Shown here one piece after another: positions 42,398 to 50,317 of a stretch of 64,000 nt of DNA. Below the pieces are notes generated by a model. The model did no database searches, was not told the origin of the DNA, and saw nothing but the letters and a program-made list of their open reading frames with translations. The first letter of the stretch is position 1, and the number at the start of each line of letters is the position of its first letter. Made by a program: the position numbers and the translations under genes. The DNA is from Effusibacillus pohliae DSM 22757 (lineage in GTDB: Bacteria > Bacillota > Bacilli > Tumebacillales > Effusibacillaceae), in contig NZ_AQXL01000134.1 in NCBI RefSeq assembly GCF_000376225.1, positions 62,001-126,000 on the forward strand. The letters are read 5' to 3'.

Positions 42398-43147
42398 ATG
42401 CAGCACGGTGACCGGATCAAAGTGGTACGCGGTATCCATATTCGCGTGCAGCATGCGTACAAAAATTCGATTCTGTTCGGCGGGGTCTACGGTTCGACAG
42501 CGATCGGCCGCGACACGGAGTTTTCCGACATCGAGATGATGTATGTGGTAAAAGAAGGCGGCCCGCAGGCGGATAAAACGTTTCTCTACCGGGGAATCCC
42601 GATCGAAGTGAATCTGCTTCCCATCGCACGGATCCACCGGCGCCTGGCCGAGCCCGACCTGCAACTGCCGTGGCTGATGGGAAACTTGGCTGCGTTGCAG
42701 TTGTTGGCCGGAGAAGAAAAACAGCGCCGGGAACTGCTCGATACGTACAGCCGTTTGCCGGATGCGGCGATCGCCCGATTTTTCCTCGCGCATGGGGCGG
42801 AAATCGCGTACGAATCATTCAACAAAATCCGCTCGCTCCCGCGCCGCGGCAACACACGGGAACGGGAACTGTTCGTGTACGAAGTGGTGCGGGAGATCGC
42901 GCTCGCGCTGGCGCTGCTCAACAGACGACCGATCACGCGCGGCTATTACGCGGCTGTCAAGGAAAGTTACGAGTTTCCGCACATTCCCGAAGCTTACAGG
43001 GAGTTGACGGAAACGTTCATCCGGGCGGAAGAGGTGAAAGAAGCGATCGAAGCGGGGCAGAATCTGCTGGCGAGCTATGAACGGTTTTTGCAGGAAAGGG
43101 GAATTTGCGTTCCACGCGTCGAAACATTGGATGAGGTAGCGTGGTAA
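42398..43147 (+). CDS. ANT(4')-like nucleotidyltransferase
   Basis: The 249-residue protein resembles kanamycin nucleotidyltransferase ANT(4')-I in length and motifs: GGVYGSTAIGRDTEFSDIE near residue 27, which corresponds to the metal-binding GVYGS...SDIEMM of that enzyme. IPIEVNLLPIARIHRR follows, and a later Glu in VYEVVREIALAL is where ANT(4') has its general base. ANT(4') transfers AMP to the 4'-hydroxyl of aminoglycosides. Here the gene is chromosomal in a housekeeping setting, with no mobile element nearby, so the natural substrate may be different. The ATG at 42398 follows GAGGTGG. Confidence 0.7.
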   Translation: MQHGDRIKVVRGIHIRVQHAYKNSILFGGVYGSTAIGRDTEFSDIEMMYVVKEGGPQADKTFLYRGIPIEVNLLPIARIHRRLAEPDLQLPWLMGNLAALQLLAGEEKQRRELLDTYSRLPDAAIARFFLAHGAEIAYESFNKIRSLPRRGNTRERELFVYEVVREIALALALLNRRPITRGYYAAVKESYEFPHIPEAYRELTETFIRAEEVKEAIEAGQNLLASYERFLQERGICVPRVETLDEVAW

Positions 43148-43195
43148 TGGCGTGAAAACCCGTTTTTCCGCCGCGTCAGGGCAAAAGTTTTTGCG

Positions 43196-43224
43196 TTGCA
43201 ATCGATACAAGCGCTTGTTATAAT
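43196..43224 (+). promoter_or_regulatory. Sigma-A promoter of the DUF3055 gene
   Basis: TTGCAA (43196-43201), 17 bases, TATAAT (43219-43224) with a TGT extension directly before the -10. Confidence 0.8.
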
Positions 43225-43262
43225 GAGCCTGCCGAAAGAGGAACCCGTTTGGAGTGAAACAG

Positions 43263-43532
43263 ATGGCAGACCGCATTTTCATGTACGACCAGAAAGAAAA
43301 AACGGACACCCGCTATGTCGGCTTTGTCGGAGATTCCGGCCGGTTTGATTTGATGATCGTAACGACCGCCCATTTTTACGGAAAAAAAGTGGTGATCTGC
43401 CTGCAGACAAGCCGGGCGGCGATCCTCGACCAAAAAGATGCGGCCAATGCAGGGTATTTGGCGGAAGCGTTCGCCCTCCCGACCGAAGCAGAAGCGCAGG
43501 AGTTGTCCGAATTCCTGCTTGCCAACATCTGA
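43263..43532 (+). CDS. DUF3055 family protein
   Basis: The 89-residue protein matches the short DUF3055 (SAV0927-like) family of Bacillota: YVGFVGDSGRFDLMIVTTAH followed by YGKKVVICLQTSRAAIL. The function is unknown. ATG at 43263 is placed well after a GGAGTGA site; GTG at 43254 is in frame and possible. It has a strong promoter and its own terminator, so it is a monocistronic, probably well expressed gene. Confidence 0.75.
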   Translation: MADRIFMYDQKEKTDTRYVGFVGDSGRFDLMIVTTAHFYGKKVVICLQTSRAAILDQKDAANAGYLAEAFALPTEAEAQELSEFLLANI

Positions 43533-43540
43533 ATCCAGGG

Positions 43541-43572
43541 CCCCTTTGGTACTTCGTATCAAAGGGGTTTTT
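43541..43572 (+). terminator. Terminator of the DUF3055 gene
   Basis: A 12-bp stem (CCCCTTTG with TAC/GTA inside, one G-T pair) closes on a TTC loop and is followed by five T. The copy of the TTGATCA hairpin element begins at 43571. Confidence 0.93.
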
Positions 43573-43593
43573 GATCATGGATGATCAACTTGT
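43568..43593. repeat. Second copy of the TTGATCA hairpin element
   Basis: TTGATCATGGATGATCAA plus flanking bases match the segment at 10588-10612 at about 24 of 26 positions. Both copies follow a terminator T tract directly. Confidence 0.6.
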
Positions 43594-43661
43594 TGGCGAA
43601 TGGTGAAATCACGGATGAAAACCGGTAAATGAACCCCCTGCGGGCAACGGGAGGGAGCAAA

Positions 43662-44747
43662 TTGAGCGAACGGAAAGAAGGAAACGGCTACTGGAAGACA
43701 GCCGGCGGCATCGGAGCGCTGCTGGCCGCGCTGAGCGGAAAACTGAAATTTCTGCTGCCCTTGTTGAAGCTCGGCAAAGCGGGCGGTACCATCTGGAGCA
43801 TGGCTTTGATGGTGGGAGCTTACGCTTTGATCTATCCGTGGACGTTTGCCGTAGGGATCGTCGTGATGCTGTTTTTTCATGAGATGGGACATGTGTGGGC
43901 GGCCGGACGCAAAGGGTTGCCCGTTTCCGCACCGGCGTTCATCCCTTTTCTGGGAGCGCTGATCACCTTGAAAAAACAGCCGGCCGACGCGAAGACGGAA
44001 GCGTACGTCGCATTCGGCGGCCCGCTGGTGGGAAGCATCGCCGCATTACTCGCCTTCCTGGCAGCCAAGCTGACCGGATACCGGCCGCTGTACGCGATTG
44101 CGCAGGTTGGATTTTTTCTCAATCTGATCAATCTGCTGCCGATCCACCCGCTCGACGGAGGCCGCATCGTCACCGCGATCTCCCGCTGGCTGTGGGCGGT
44201 CGGGCTGATCGGTGGGCTGGTTATCATTCTCTATCTGAAGGCGGTGGTGTTCCTGTTTTTCTGGGCGCTGTTCGCCTGGGAACTGTACCAAAAATTTGTC
44301 CGCGAGGCACCGGCAGAACGGAAGCAGGTTGTGAAATGGACGGTGGACGCGGCCGTTTTTGACGAAGCGGGCATCCTGATCCCTGCTGAAGAGCACCGGA
44401 GGGAGCTGCCGTTTGTCCAATATTGCACGCTTGCCGATCAGCAGCACATCTGTGCCGTCGACTACCCGGGAATCGGCAAAATCGGGGAGTTTCCGTTTGG
44501 TGCAGGACGCATCGAGCAGGTGGAGTTGTTTAGGACGATCCGACAGAGGGAATCGGTGACGTTTCTCGTGCGGGTGGCCTACACGGCTGATGCCCGGTAT
44601 GCTGCGATCCGGGAAGAGGAATATTATCGGGTGTCCGCGAAAACGCGAATCGTCTACGGACTTGCCTATTTTGGCTTGGCGGCGGTGCTCGGCTGGCTGA
44701 TGTATGAAACGGCGATGACGATACCCAAACCTCCGTTAACCGGCTAA
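43662..44747 (+). CDS. Site-2 protease family (M50) membrane metallopeptidase
   Basis: The 361-residue membrane protein has the zinc motif HEMGH within VMLFFHEMGHVWAAG near residue 82 and the second motif NLLPIHPLDGGRI with the metal-binding Asp. Several membrane helices surround them. The soluble C-terminal third carries no motif I recognise. M50 proteases cut membrane proteins within or near the bilayer. The TTG at 43662 is behind GGGAGGGAG; the ATG at 43629 lacks such a site. It is transcribed alone and its substrate is unknown. Confidence 0.85.
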   Translation: MSERKEGNGYWKTAGGIGALLAALSGKLKFLLPLLKLGKAGGTIWSMALMVGAYALIYPWTFAVGIVVMLFFHEMGHVWAAGRKGLPVSAPAFIPFLGALITLKKQPADAKTEAYVAFGGPLVGSIAALLAFLAAKLTGYRPLYAIAQVGFFLNLINLLPIHPLDGGRIVTAISRWLWAVGLIGGLVIILYLKAVVFLFFWALFAWELYQKFVREAPAERKQVVKWTVDAAVFDEAGILIPAEEHRRELPFVQYCTLADQQHICAVDYPGIGKIGEFPFGAGRIEQVELFRTIRQRESVTFLVRVAYTADARYAAIREEEYYRVSAKTRIVYGLAYFGLAAVLGWLMYETAMTIPKPPLTG

Positions 44748-44836
44748 AATTGCGAGAAACATCGAGAATCCGTCTGATTTTTCGCCTTTTCATCGCTTGT
44801 ACGGGGATTTTTGTTCGATTTGTTTCGCCCGGAAGA

Positions 44837-44865
44837 TTGAGCCGTATCGACCCGCATGGTACTAT
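44837..44865 (+). promoter_or_regulatory. Sigma-A promoter of tRNA-Lys/Ile
   Basis: TTGAGC (44837-44842), 17 bases, TACTAT (44860-44865) with a TGG extension. Confidence 0.65.
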
Positions 44866-44885
44866 TACTCTAGTACCGAGCGAAT

Positions 44886-44961
44886 GAGCCATTAGCTCAG
44901 TTGGTAGAGCACCTGACTTTTAATCAGGGTGTCGATGGTTCGAGTCCATCATGGCTCACCA
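44886..44961 (+). tRNA. tRNA-Lys (TTT)
   Basis: The cloverleaf is intact: acceptor GAGCCAT/ATGGCTC, anticodon loop CTTTTAA in a CCTGA/TCAGG stem, T loop GGTTCGAGTCC and encoded CCA. Confidence 0.97.
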
Positions 44962-44962
44962 C

Positions 44963-45039
44963 GGGCCTATAGCTCAGTTGGCTAGAGCGCACGACTGATA
45001 ATCGTGAGGTCGGAAGTTCGAATCTTCTTGGGCCCACCA
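44963..45039 (+). tRNA. tRNA-Ile (GAT)
   Basis: Acceptor GGGCCTA pairs with TGGGCCC; anticodon loop CTGATAA sits in a CACGA/TCGTG stem; CCA is encoded. It is one base after tRNA-Lys, in the same transcript. Confidence 0.97.
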
Positions 45040-45043
45040 ACCG

Positions 45044-45066
45044 GCACGCGGGAGCGTGCTTTTTTT
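45044..45066 (+). terminator. Terminator of the tRNA-Lys/Ile unit
   Basis: GCACGC/GCGTGC stem followed by seven T. Confidence 0.9.
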
Positions 45067-45213
45067 GTTGCTTGCGACTGTCAATCTCCCTTTCAGAAAC
45101 TTCCCACTCCCCTTCCGGATACAATTTCCCGCCTGCAGCAGACAAGATGGCAAAAGACCGCCTGAGTGTTCCGAATTGGAACGCTTGGACCGTTTTGGGG
45201 ACCTGAATTCGCA

Positions 45214-45244
45214 CCCGTTTTTTTTGTTGTACAAAAAAAAGGGG
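45214..45244. repeat. T8/A8 hairpin upstream of spoIIP
   Basis: CCCG, eight T and G face C, eight A and GGGG across a TTGTA loop. The stretch 45067-45303 has no gene that I can support. Confidence 0.6.
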
Positions 45245-45271
45245 ATAAAGCGGAATCTCGCAACATATGAT
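45245..45271 (+). promoter_or_regulatory. Candidate sigma-E promoter of spoIIP
   Basis: ATA (45245-45247), 16 bases, CATATGAT (45264-45271) fits the sigma-E pattern ATA-N16-18-CATACANT with two mismatches in the -10. spoIIP is sigma-E controlled in B. subtilis. Confidence 0.4.
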
Positions 45272-45303
45272 TCTTGTAAAAAGATGATGAGAGGAGCCAT
45301 ACG

Positions 45304-46437
45304 ATGAACCGTCATCCCAGGCAGAGACCGTTCCGGTCGATGACCGTGCATGTCGGAACCGGGCAAATCCGCACTGTCGTCATCACGATGTGCGTGGCGG
45401 TCGCCGTTTTGTTGATTTTGATAAGCGCCGTGGCGGTGCAGTTGCTGGCAGTGGGCAATCAGAATTCGGTTGCCATGCGGCTGCTTCATTCAGTCAGCAA
45501 CCAGTCGCTCAGCTCGATCATGCGGCAGGAGATTCCGATGTATGTGTCGTCCGACCCGAACCTCGATGCAGCGAAAGAGAAGCGCTCCCATTGGTCGGCG
45601 ATGCTGTTTTATCTGTTTTCCGACATTGATGTGGGGCAGCCGGTGACGATGCTGGGCGGACAGATCCCGGCGATGGCGGTCAGCAACTTCGAGCCGCTGA
45701 CGAAAGACCATCAGGAACCTCCCGGTGAAGACAAACTGCCGCCGCAAAACGGCAACCCGGACCAGCCTCCCGCGCCGCAACCGCCGCCGCAGCCGGTGCA
45801 AACGGACGGCAAGCCGCTTGTCTACATTTACCATACGCACAACCGGGAATCGTTTTTGCCCGAACTGAAAGGCATCACCGACTTTGACGCCGCGTACGAT
45901 CGCGACAAAAACATCACGCTGGTCGGCGAACGTCTGCAGAAATCGCTGAAAGAAAAAGGAGTGGCGGCTATTCAGACGAAAAACGATTACTGGTTCAAAG
46001 GCAAGGATGAGAATGAATACGATTTGTCGCGGAAAACAGTGCAGGACATCCTGAAAAAATACGACAGCGTGAAAATGCTGTTTGACATCCACCGGGATTC
46101 GTTCGACCGAGACAAGACAACATTCAAATGGAACGGTCAGGATGTCGCCAGAGTGTCGTTTATCATCGGCGGTTCCAACCCGAACTGGCAGCAGAACTCG
46201 CAGTTTGCCCTGAAGCTTCATAACCGGCTGGAGCAGCTGTATCCGGGCCTGTCGCGCGGCGTGCACAAGAAACTGCCGAATCCCGCCTACGACACGAAAT
46301 ACAATCAAGACCTCTCACCGAATGCGGTTCTGATCGAAATCGGCGGCCCGCAAAACAGTTTAGAAGAGGCGTACCGCGCAGCCGATCTGCTGGCAAATGT
46401 GATCGCCGAACTGGCAAAAGAAGATCAGGCCAAATAG
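45304..46437 (+). CDS. spoIIP: Stage II sporulation protein P
   Basis: SpoIIP is the mother-cell membrane-anchored peptidoglycan hydrolase (amidase and endopeptidase) that acts with SpoIID and SpoIIM in septal thinning and engulfment. The 377 residues show a short cytoplasmic N-terminus, a membrane helix (about residues 24-48), a proline-rich linker (about 140-170) and the amidase domain. Zinc and catalytic segments are YIYHTHNRESF, DIHRDSFDRD and IEIGGPQNSLEEAYRA. The ATG at 45304 follows a GAGAGGAG site. It is not next to gpr here, unlike B. subtilis. Confidence 0.94.
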   Translation: MNRHPRQRPFRSMTVHVGTGQIRTVVITMCVAVAVLLILISAVAVQLLAVGNQNSVAMRLLHSVSNQSLSSIMRQEIPMYVSSDPNLDAAKEKRSHWSAMLFYLFSDIDVGQPVTMLGGQIPAMAVSNFEPLTKDHQEPPGEDKLPPQNGNPDQPPAPQPPPQPVQTDGKPLVYIYHTHNRESFLPELKGITDFDAAYDRDKNITLVGERLQKSLKEKGVAAIQTKNDYWFKGKDENEYDLSRKTVQDILKKYDSVKMLFDIHRDSFDRDKTTFKWNGQDVARVSFIIGGSNPNWQQNSQFALKLHNRLEQLYPGLSRGVHKKLPNPAYDTKYNQDLSPNAVLIEIGGPQNSLEEAYRAADLLANVIAELAKEDQAK

Positions 46438-46503
46438 GCATAGTCGCAAGCATATAACCGCGTGGCAGCAACGGGGCACAAACAAACCACATCGGTAAAA
46501 CCA

Positions 46504-46532
46504 TTGAAAACGCCTGAAAAAATCGGTACACT
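46504..46532 (+). promoter_or_regulatory. Sigma-A promoter of copCD
   Basis: TTGAAA (46504-46509), 17 bases, TACACT (46527-46532). Confidence 0.6.
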
Positions 46533-46617
46533 GGCGGGGAAAGAGTGAAACGACCGGTGCCAGGCAACCGGTTTCGTTGCATGCGGAAGAATCGGAATCG
46601 AAACGGGTGAATGGTTC

Positions 46618-48204
46618 ATGAAACGTTTGAAGATCTGGTGGATGGGCTTCCTGTTGGCGTTGTGCATCGCTCCGTCAGCCGCTTTTGCGCATGCGAACCT
46701 ATTGACGATGACGCCCCATAATGGACAAGTCGTCCCCGCCAGCCCGGAAGAAATCGCTTTGGAGTTCAGCGAACCGCTGGAACCGGATTTGATCGATCTC
46801 AAAATGTACGACTGGAATGCGCGGCCCATCCAGCTTGACGGGCCCAAATTGACACCGGGCAAAGCGTCCCGGATGTACGCGAAACTTCCCCGGTTGGAGG
46901 AAGGGACATATACCGTCGTCTGGAGCGTCGTTTCGGAAGACGGCCATCCGGTCAACGGCTCCTACGCTTTTTCAGTGGGCAGCGTTTCGCCGGGCGAAAC
47001 GGCGCCGATCGGCGAGAACTCGCTCGATCAAAAGAAATTTTTGCTGATCGCTCTCCGGTACCTGGTGGAAGCAAGCATCCTGCTGGCAAGCGGTCTGGCC
47101 TGGCTTGCCTGGTTTGGGAAGCGATTCGGTTTGCCGAGTTTTGCGCAACTAGCGGGACGCGGGTGGCGACTCGGCTGGCTGCTGTTGGTTGGCGGTTTGA
47201 TCGGCGAATGGTTCGTGTATTCGGCAACCTTGCCGGGGGGCGGTCTGACATCGCAGCTGCTGGCTGGCAAGTGGAAACTGCTCGGCCAATCCCCGTTTGC
47301 CGGGATGGTGCTTGCGCAGTTGGTGCTGCTCTGCTTGCTGGCGATCCCCCGGATGGTGGAAGGCTGGTACCTGTTCATTTGGCTGCTGCTTGCGGGCAGT
47401 CTGGCGTTTGGCGGCCACGCATGGGGGATTGAACCGCTGTGGCTCGCTTTCCTGCTGCGAATCGTGCACTTGCTGACGATTGCCATTTGGCTGGGAGGAC
47501 TTGGCTGTTTGCTGCTCGCTTTGCGCTGGGAATGGACCAGCGGGCAGCCGATCGACCGGGCCGCTTTCCGGCCGTTTTTTGCACGCGTTGCCTCATTTGC
47601 GGCAGGCGCGATACTGCTGACCGGAGTTGGCATGGCGGCGATCCAGACCGATTGGACATCGCTTGTGCAGCGGGGCGGCGCGTGGGGAAACCTGCTGCTT
47701 GTCAAAATCGGCCTGATCGCAAGCATGCTCCTGTTGGCGCTGAACCAGACCCGCCGATGGAAACGGGACGGTCGCACATTGTCACAGAGTTTGTTGCGCT
47801 GGGAAACGGCGGCCGGTATGCTGGCGCTCCTGGCTGGCGTGTGGATGAGCCAGATCGCCTATCCGCTGCCGGTCAAAAGCTATTCGGAAACACTGCAGGC
47901 GGATCGGCTGCAGGCTGTCGTGCAGATTTCCCAATTGCAGCTCGGCTGGCAGACGATGACGATCCGCCTGCCGGATACGGCGGCCGGCATGGAACCGAAG
48001 CAGGTGCAGGTGGAACTGAATATGACCGAAATGGATATGGGGCTGGAACCGATCCCGGCCCGTAAACTCGACAAAGGATCCTACCAGGCGGATCTGCCGT
48101 TTACCATGTCGGGAAAGTGGACGTTTGTGATCGATGCCGAGTATCCGGATGGCAGGCACATCCGATGGACGGATACGGTGTTCATACCAGGCGGGGGCGA
48201 ATAA
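46618..48204 (+). CDS. CopC-CopD fusion, copper resistance/uptake membrane protein
   Basis: The 528-residue protein begins with a signal peptide ending near AAFAHA, then a CopC domain (residues about 25-120). Its first mature His is in AHANLLTMTP and the second conserved His in SEDGHPVNGSYAF. A CopD domain with about eight membrane helices follows, and a C-terminal soluble YtkA/CopC-like domain. This is the YcnJ architecture, linked to copper acquisition in B. subtilis. The upstream region has a sigma-A promoter. The Zur-controlled gene pair follows about 90 bases later and is separately regulated. Confidence 0.85.
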   Translation: MKRLKIWWMGFLLALCIAPSAAFAHANLLTMTPHNGQVVPASPEEIALEFSEPLEPDLIDLKMYDWNARPIQLDGPKLTPGKASRMYAKLPRLEEGTYTVVWSVVSEDGHPVNGSYAFSVGSVSPGETAPIGENSLDQKKFLLIALRYLVEASILLASGLAWLAWFGKRFGLPSFAQLAGRGWRLGWLLLVGGLIGEWFVYSATLPGGGLTSQLLAGKWKLLGQSPFAGMVLAQLVLLCLLAIPRMVEGWYLFIWLLLAGSLAFGGHAWGIEPLWLAFLLRIVHLLTIAIWLGGLGCLLLALRWEWTSGQPIDRAAFRPFFARVASFAAGAILLTGVGMAAIQTDWTSLVQRGGAWGNLLLVKIGLIASMLLLALNQTRRWKRDGRTLSQSLLRWETAAGMLALLAGVWMSQIAYPLPVKSYSETLQADRLQAVVQISQLQLGWQTMTIRLPDTAAGMEPKQVQVELNMTEMDMGLEPIPARKLDKGSYQADLPFTMSGKWTFVIDAEYPDGRHIRWTDTVFIPGGGE

Positions 48205-48205
48205 C

Positions 48206-48226
48206 AAATCGTAATAATTCTTATTT
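48206..48226. promoter_or_regulatory. Zur box
   Basis: The 21-base site starts AAATCGTAAT, has A at the centre and continues ATTCTTATTT. It matches 18 of 21 positions of the Bacillus Zur dyad, in which TCGTAAT is repeated in inverse orientation as ATTACGA. The three mismatches are in the right arm (CTT for ACG). It lies directly between copCD and the TIGR03943/permease genes. Confidence 0.75.
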
Positions 48227-48301
48227 ACAAGCGTAAGCATCCATTGTAGAATGGGGTCGGACAGACTCGGATCACAATCGGCAGTATGAAGGAGAATGAA
48301 A

Positions 48302-49261
48302 ATGAGGCGGATTCGGTTGGATATGGGACGACTTGCACAGGCGTTGATCCTGTTCGGCTTCTGCGTGTTTCTGATCAAGCTGTTTCAAACGGGGGAGATC
48401 CACAAATTGGTGTCCCCGACTATGGCGGTCTTGCTGCTGATCACACTCGGCGTTCTGATCGTCATGACTATTTATGCGGCGATCACTGTGTTTCATGCGG
48501 CAGACTACTGCAGCCACGCGCACGGCCATTCACATCACCACCATGAACATGAGCACCGATCCGGGCCGCGCAAAAGCTGGATTGTTTTCCTGGTACCGGT
48601 GTTGTTGGGGCTGGCTGTTCCGACGCAGTCGCTCGGCAGCTCGATGCTGAACAGCGGCCTGTACACAACCCAGCCGGCAAGACCTCCGGCCCTGATCGAG
48701 AACAAGCAGACCGATCCGGGCGTCTCCCCGGCGGTGCCGCAGCAGCAGACTGCAGCCGGCAGCTCTGCGGCAAGCGACAAGGTGGACTTGAGCAAAGTGC
48801 CGAAAGCGGAGGTCAAGGGAATGCCGCTACCGCCCAAACCGGCACCCGGCTCCCGCTTGCCGTTGATCGAACTGGAGAGCAACATCCTGCTTGCACCGGA
48901 GTATTATTTCAACCAGCGTTTTCGGTTTCAGGGGCTGGTGTATCACCCGCCGGGGTGGCCGGACAACCGGCTGATCCTGATGCGCTTCGTGATGGTGCAT
49001 TGTGCGGCCGACACCGTTCCCCTGGGCATTACGGTGGAAATGAAAGATGCGGCCAAGTATCCGAACGATACCTGGCTGGAGATCGACGGCACGCTGTCGG
49101 CCCGCAAGTGGCCGGAAATCGACCGGGTGCCGCCGGTGAGCTGGTATTACGGCTATGAACTGAAGCCCGTGCTGATCGCCCACAGTGCGCAGAAAATTCC
49201 GGAACCGAAAGATCCTTATGAGTATCCCCCAAGCATCAACCTGGCAGGGGGAGGGAAGTAA
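48302..49261 (+). CDS. ycgQ: TIGR03943 family membrane protein (YcgQ-like)
   Basis: The 319-residue protein has two N-terminal membrane helices with a His-rich loop between them (HAHGHSHHHHEHEH, about residues 78-92). A soluble C-terminal domain carries the FRFQGLVYHPPGWPDNRLIL and WLEIDGT segments of the TIGR03943 family. These proteins always pair with a DUF318 permease, as here. The His-rich loop and the Zur box upstream point to zinc transport or handling. The ATG at 48302 is six bases from GAAGGAGA; 48296 is an alternative that overlaps the site. Confidence 0.85.
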   Translation: MRRIRLDMGRLAQALILFGFCVFLIKLFQTGEIHKLVSPTMAVLLLITLGVLIVMTIYAAITVFHAADYCSHAHGHSHHHHEHEHRSGPRKSWIVFLVPVLLGLAVPTQSLGSSMLNSGLYTTQPARPPALIENKQTDPGVSPAVPQQQTAAGSSAASDKVDLSKVPKAEVKGMPLPPKPAPGSRLPLIELESNILLAPEYYFNQRFRFQGLVYHPPGWPDNRLILMRFVMVHCAADTVPLGITVEMKDAAKYPNDTWLEIDGTLSARKWPEIDRVPPVSWYYGYELKPVLIAHSAQKIPEPKDPYEYPPSINLAGGGK

Positions 49262-49262
49262 C

Positions 49263-50162
49263 ATGTGGCAAGGCGCACAGACGATTTTTTTGTCGATTGT
49301 GCTGGAATCGTTGCCGTTCATTCTGCTGGGCGTCCTGCTGTCCTCGCTGATCCAGGAACTGGTGTCGCAGGACGCCATGCTGCGATTGATGCCGAACAAT
49401 CGGGTGCTCGCCGTAGTGGTTGCCGGCTTGCTGGGGCTGGTGCTGCCCGTTTGCGACTGCGGCACGATTCCGGTCGCCCGCAGCCTGATGCGAAAAGGGG
49501 TTTCCGTCTCGGCGGCGATGGCTTTTACGCTGGCGGCGCCGGTGGTCAACCCGTTGACGATGACGGCCACCTACGTGGCGTTCGGCATGAATCCCGCGAT
49601 GATGTGGGCGCGGGTAGCGGCCACATTCGGAATCTCGGTTGTCGTCGGTTGGTTCCTGTTGTCGATCGAAGCGAAAGCCGGCAGACGGGCGATCGCTGCA
49701 AAGTATGAACTGCCTGTGTTGGAATTGGCGGCAACCGCTGCCGCCCCACCGCCTCGCCGGTCGGCCCGGAGTGTTTTCAGTGCGGTGATCGGACATGCGA
49801 TCATCGAATTTTTCGAAGTCGGGGTGTTTGTCATTCTGAGCGCAGCGGTGGCTGCCCTGCTGCAAACGTTTTTACCAGCGTCGGTGGTGACTTCGATCGG
49901 GCACCATCCGGTCTGGTCGGTGCTGGCAATGATGGGGCTGGCGATTCTGCTGTCTCTCTGCTCGGAAGCGGACGCGTTTGTCGCCCGCTCGTTGGCGGGC
50001 CTGACCACCAACGGCGGCGTACTGGGATTTTTGGTGATCGGCCAGATGATCGATTTGCGGAACATGTTTTTGCTCCCTCGCGTGTTTCCCCGTTGGGCGG
50101 TGAAGCTCGCCTTCTGTCTGGTGATCGTGCTCACCCTCGGATTGGGAATCTGGATCAATTGA
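49263..50162 (+). CDS. ycgR: DUF318/ArsP-like permease (YcgR-like)
   Basis: The 299-residue permease has eight or more membrane helices. It carries the conserved VCDCGTIPVARSLMRKG motif near residue 61 and the LCSEADAFVARSL segment in the second half, both typical of the family. It starts two bases after ycgQ and probably forms one transporter with it. Zur regulation suggests zinc or a zinc complex as the cargo. The downstream TTGA overlap opens a 25-residue hydrophobic frame to 50239 that may be a short extra gene. Confidence 0.87.
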   Translation: MWQGAQTIFLSIVLESLPFILLGVLLSSLIQELVSQDAMLRLMPNNRVLAVVVAGLLGLVLPVCDCGTIPVARSLMRKGVSVSAAMAFTLAAPVVNPLTMTATYVAFGMNPAMMWARVAATFGISVVVGWFLLSIEAKAGRRAIAAKYELPVLELAATAAAPPPRRSARSVFSAVIGHAIIEFFEVGVFVILSAAVAALLQTFLPASVVTSIGHHPVWSVLAMMGLAILLSLCSEADAFVARSLAGLTTNGGVLGFLVIGQMIDLRNMFLLPRVFPRWAVKLAFCLVIVLTLGLGIWIN

Positions 50163-50317
50163 TTGGCACTCTGCTTGCCCAGGCGTTGCTGGTGCCGGCC
50201 GCCTATTGGGTGAAATGGTTGAGTGCGCTGTTTGCATGAGGTCCGCTCGCCTGCCGGGCACCGGCGCTGCATCCGTCTTCCGCGACACCCTGCATCAGTC
50301 GCCAGCAGGCGAAACGT

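Noticed and set aside
42398-43147. Recently acquired resistance cassette
   Set aside because: No transposase, integron site or composition change is seen around the ANT(4')-like gene.
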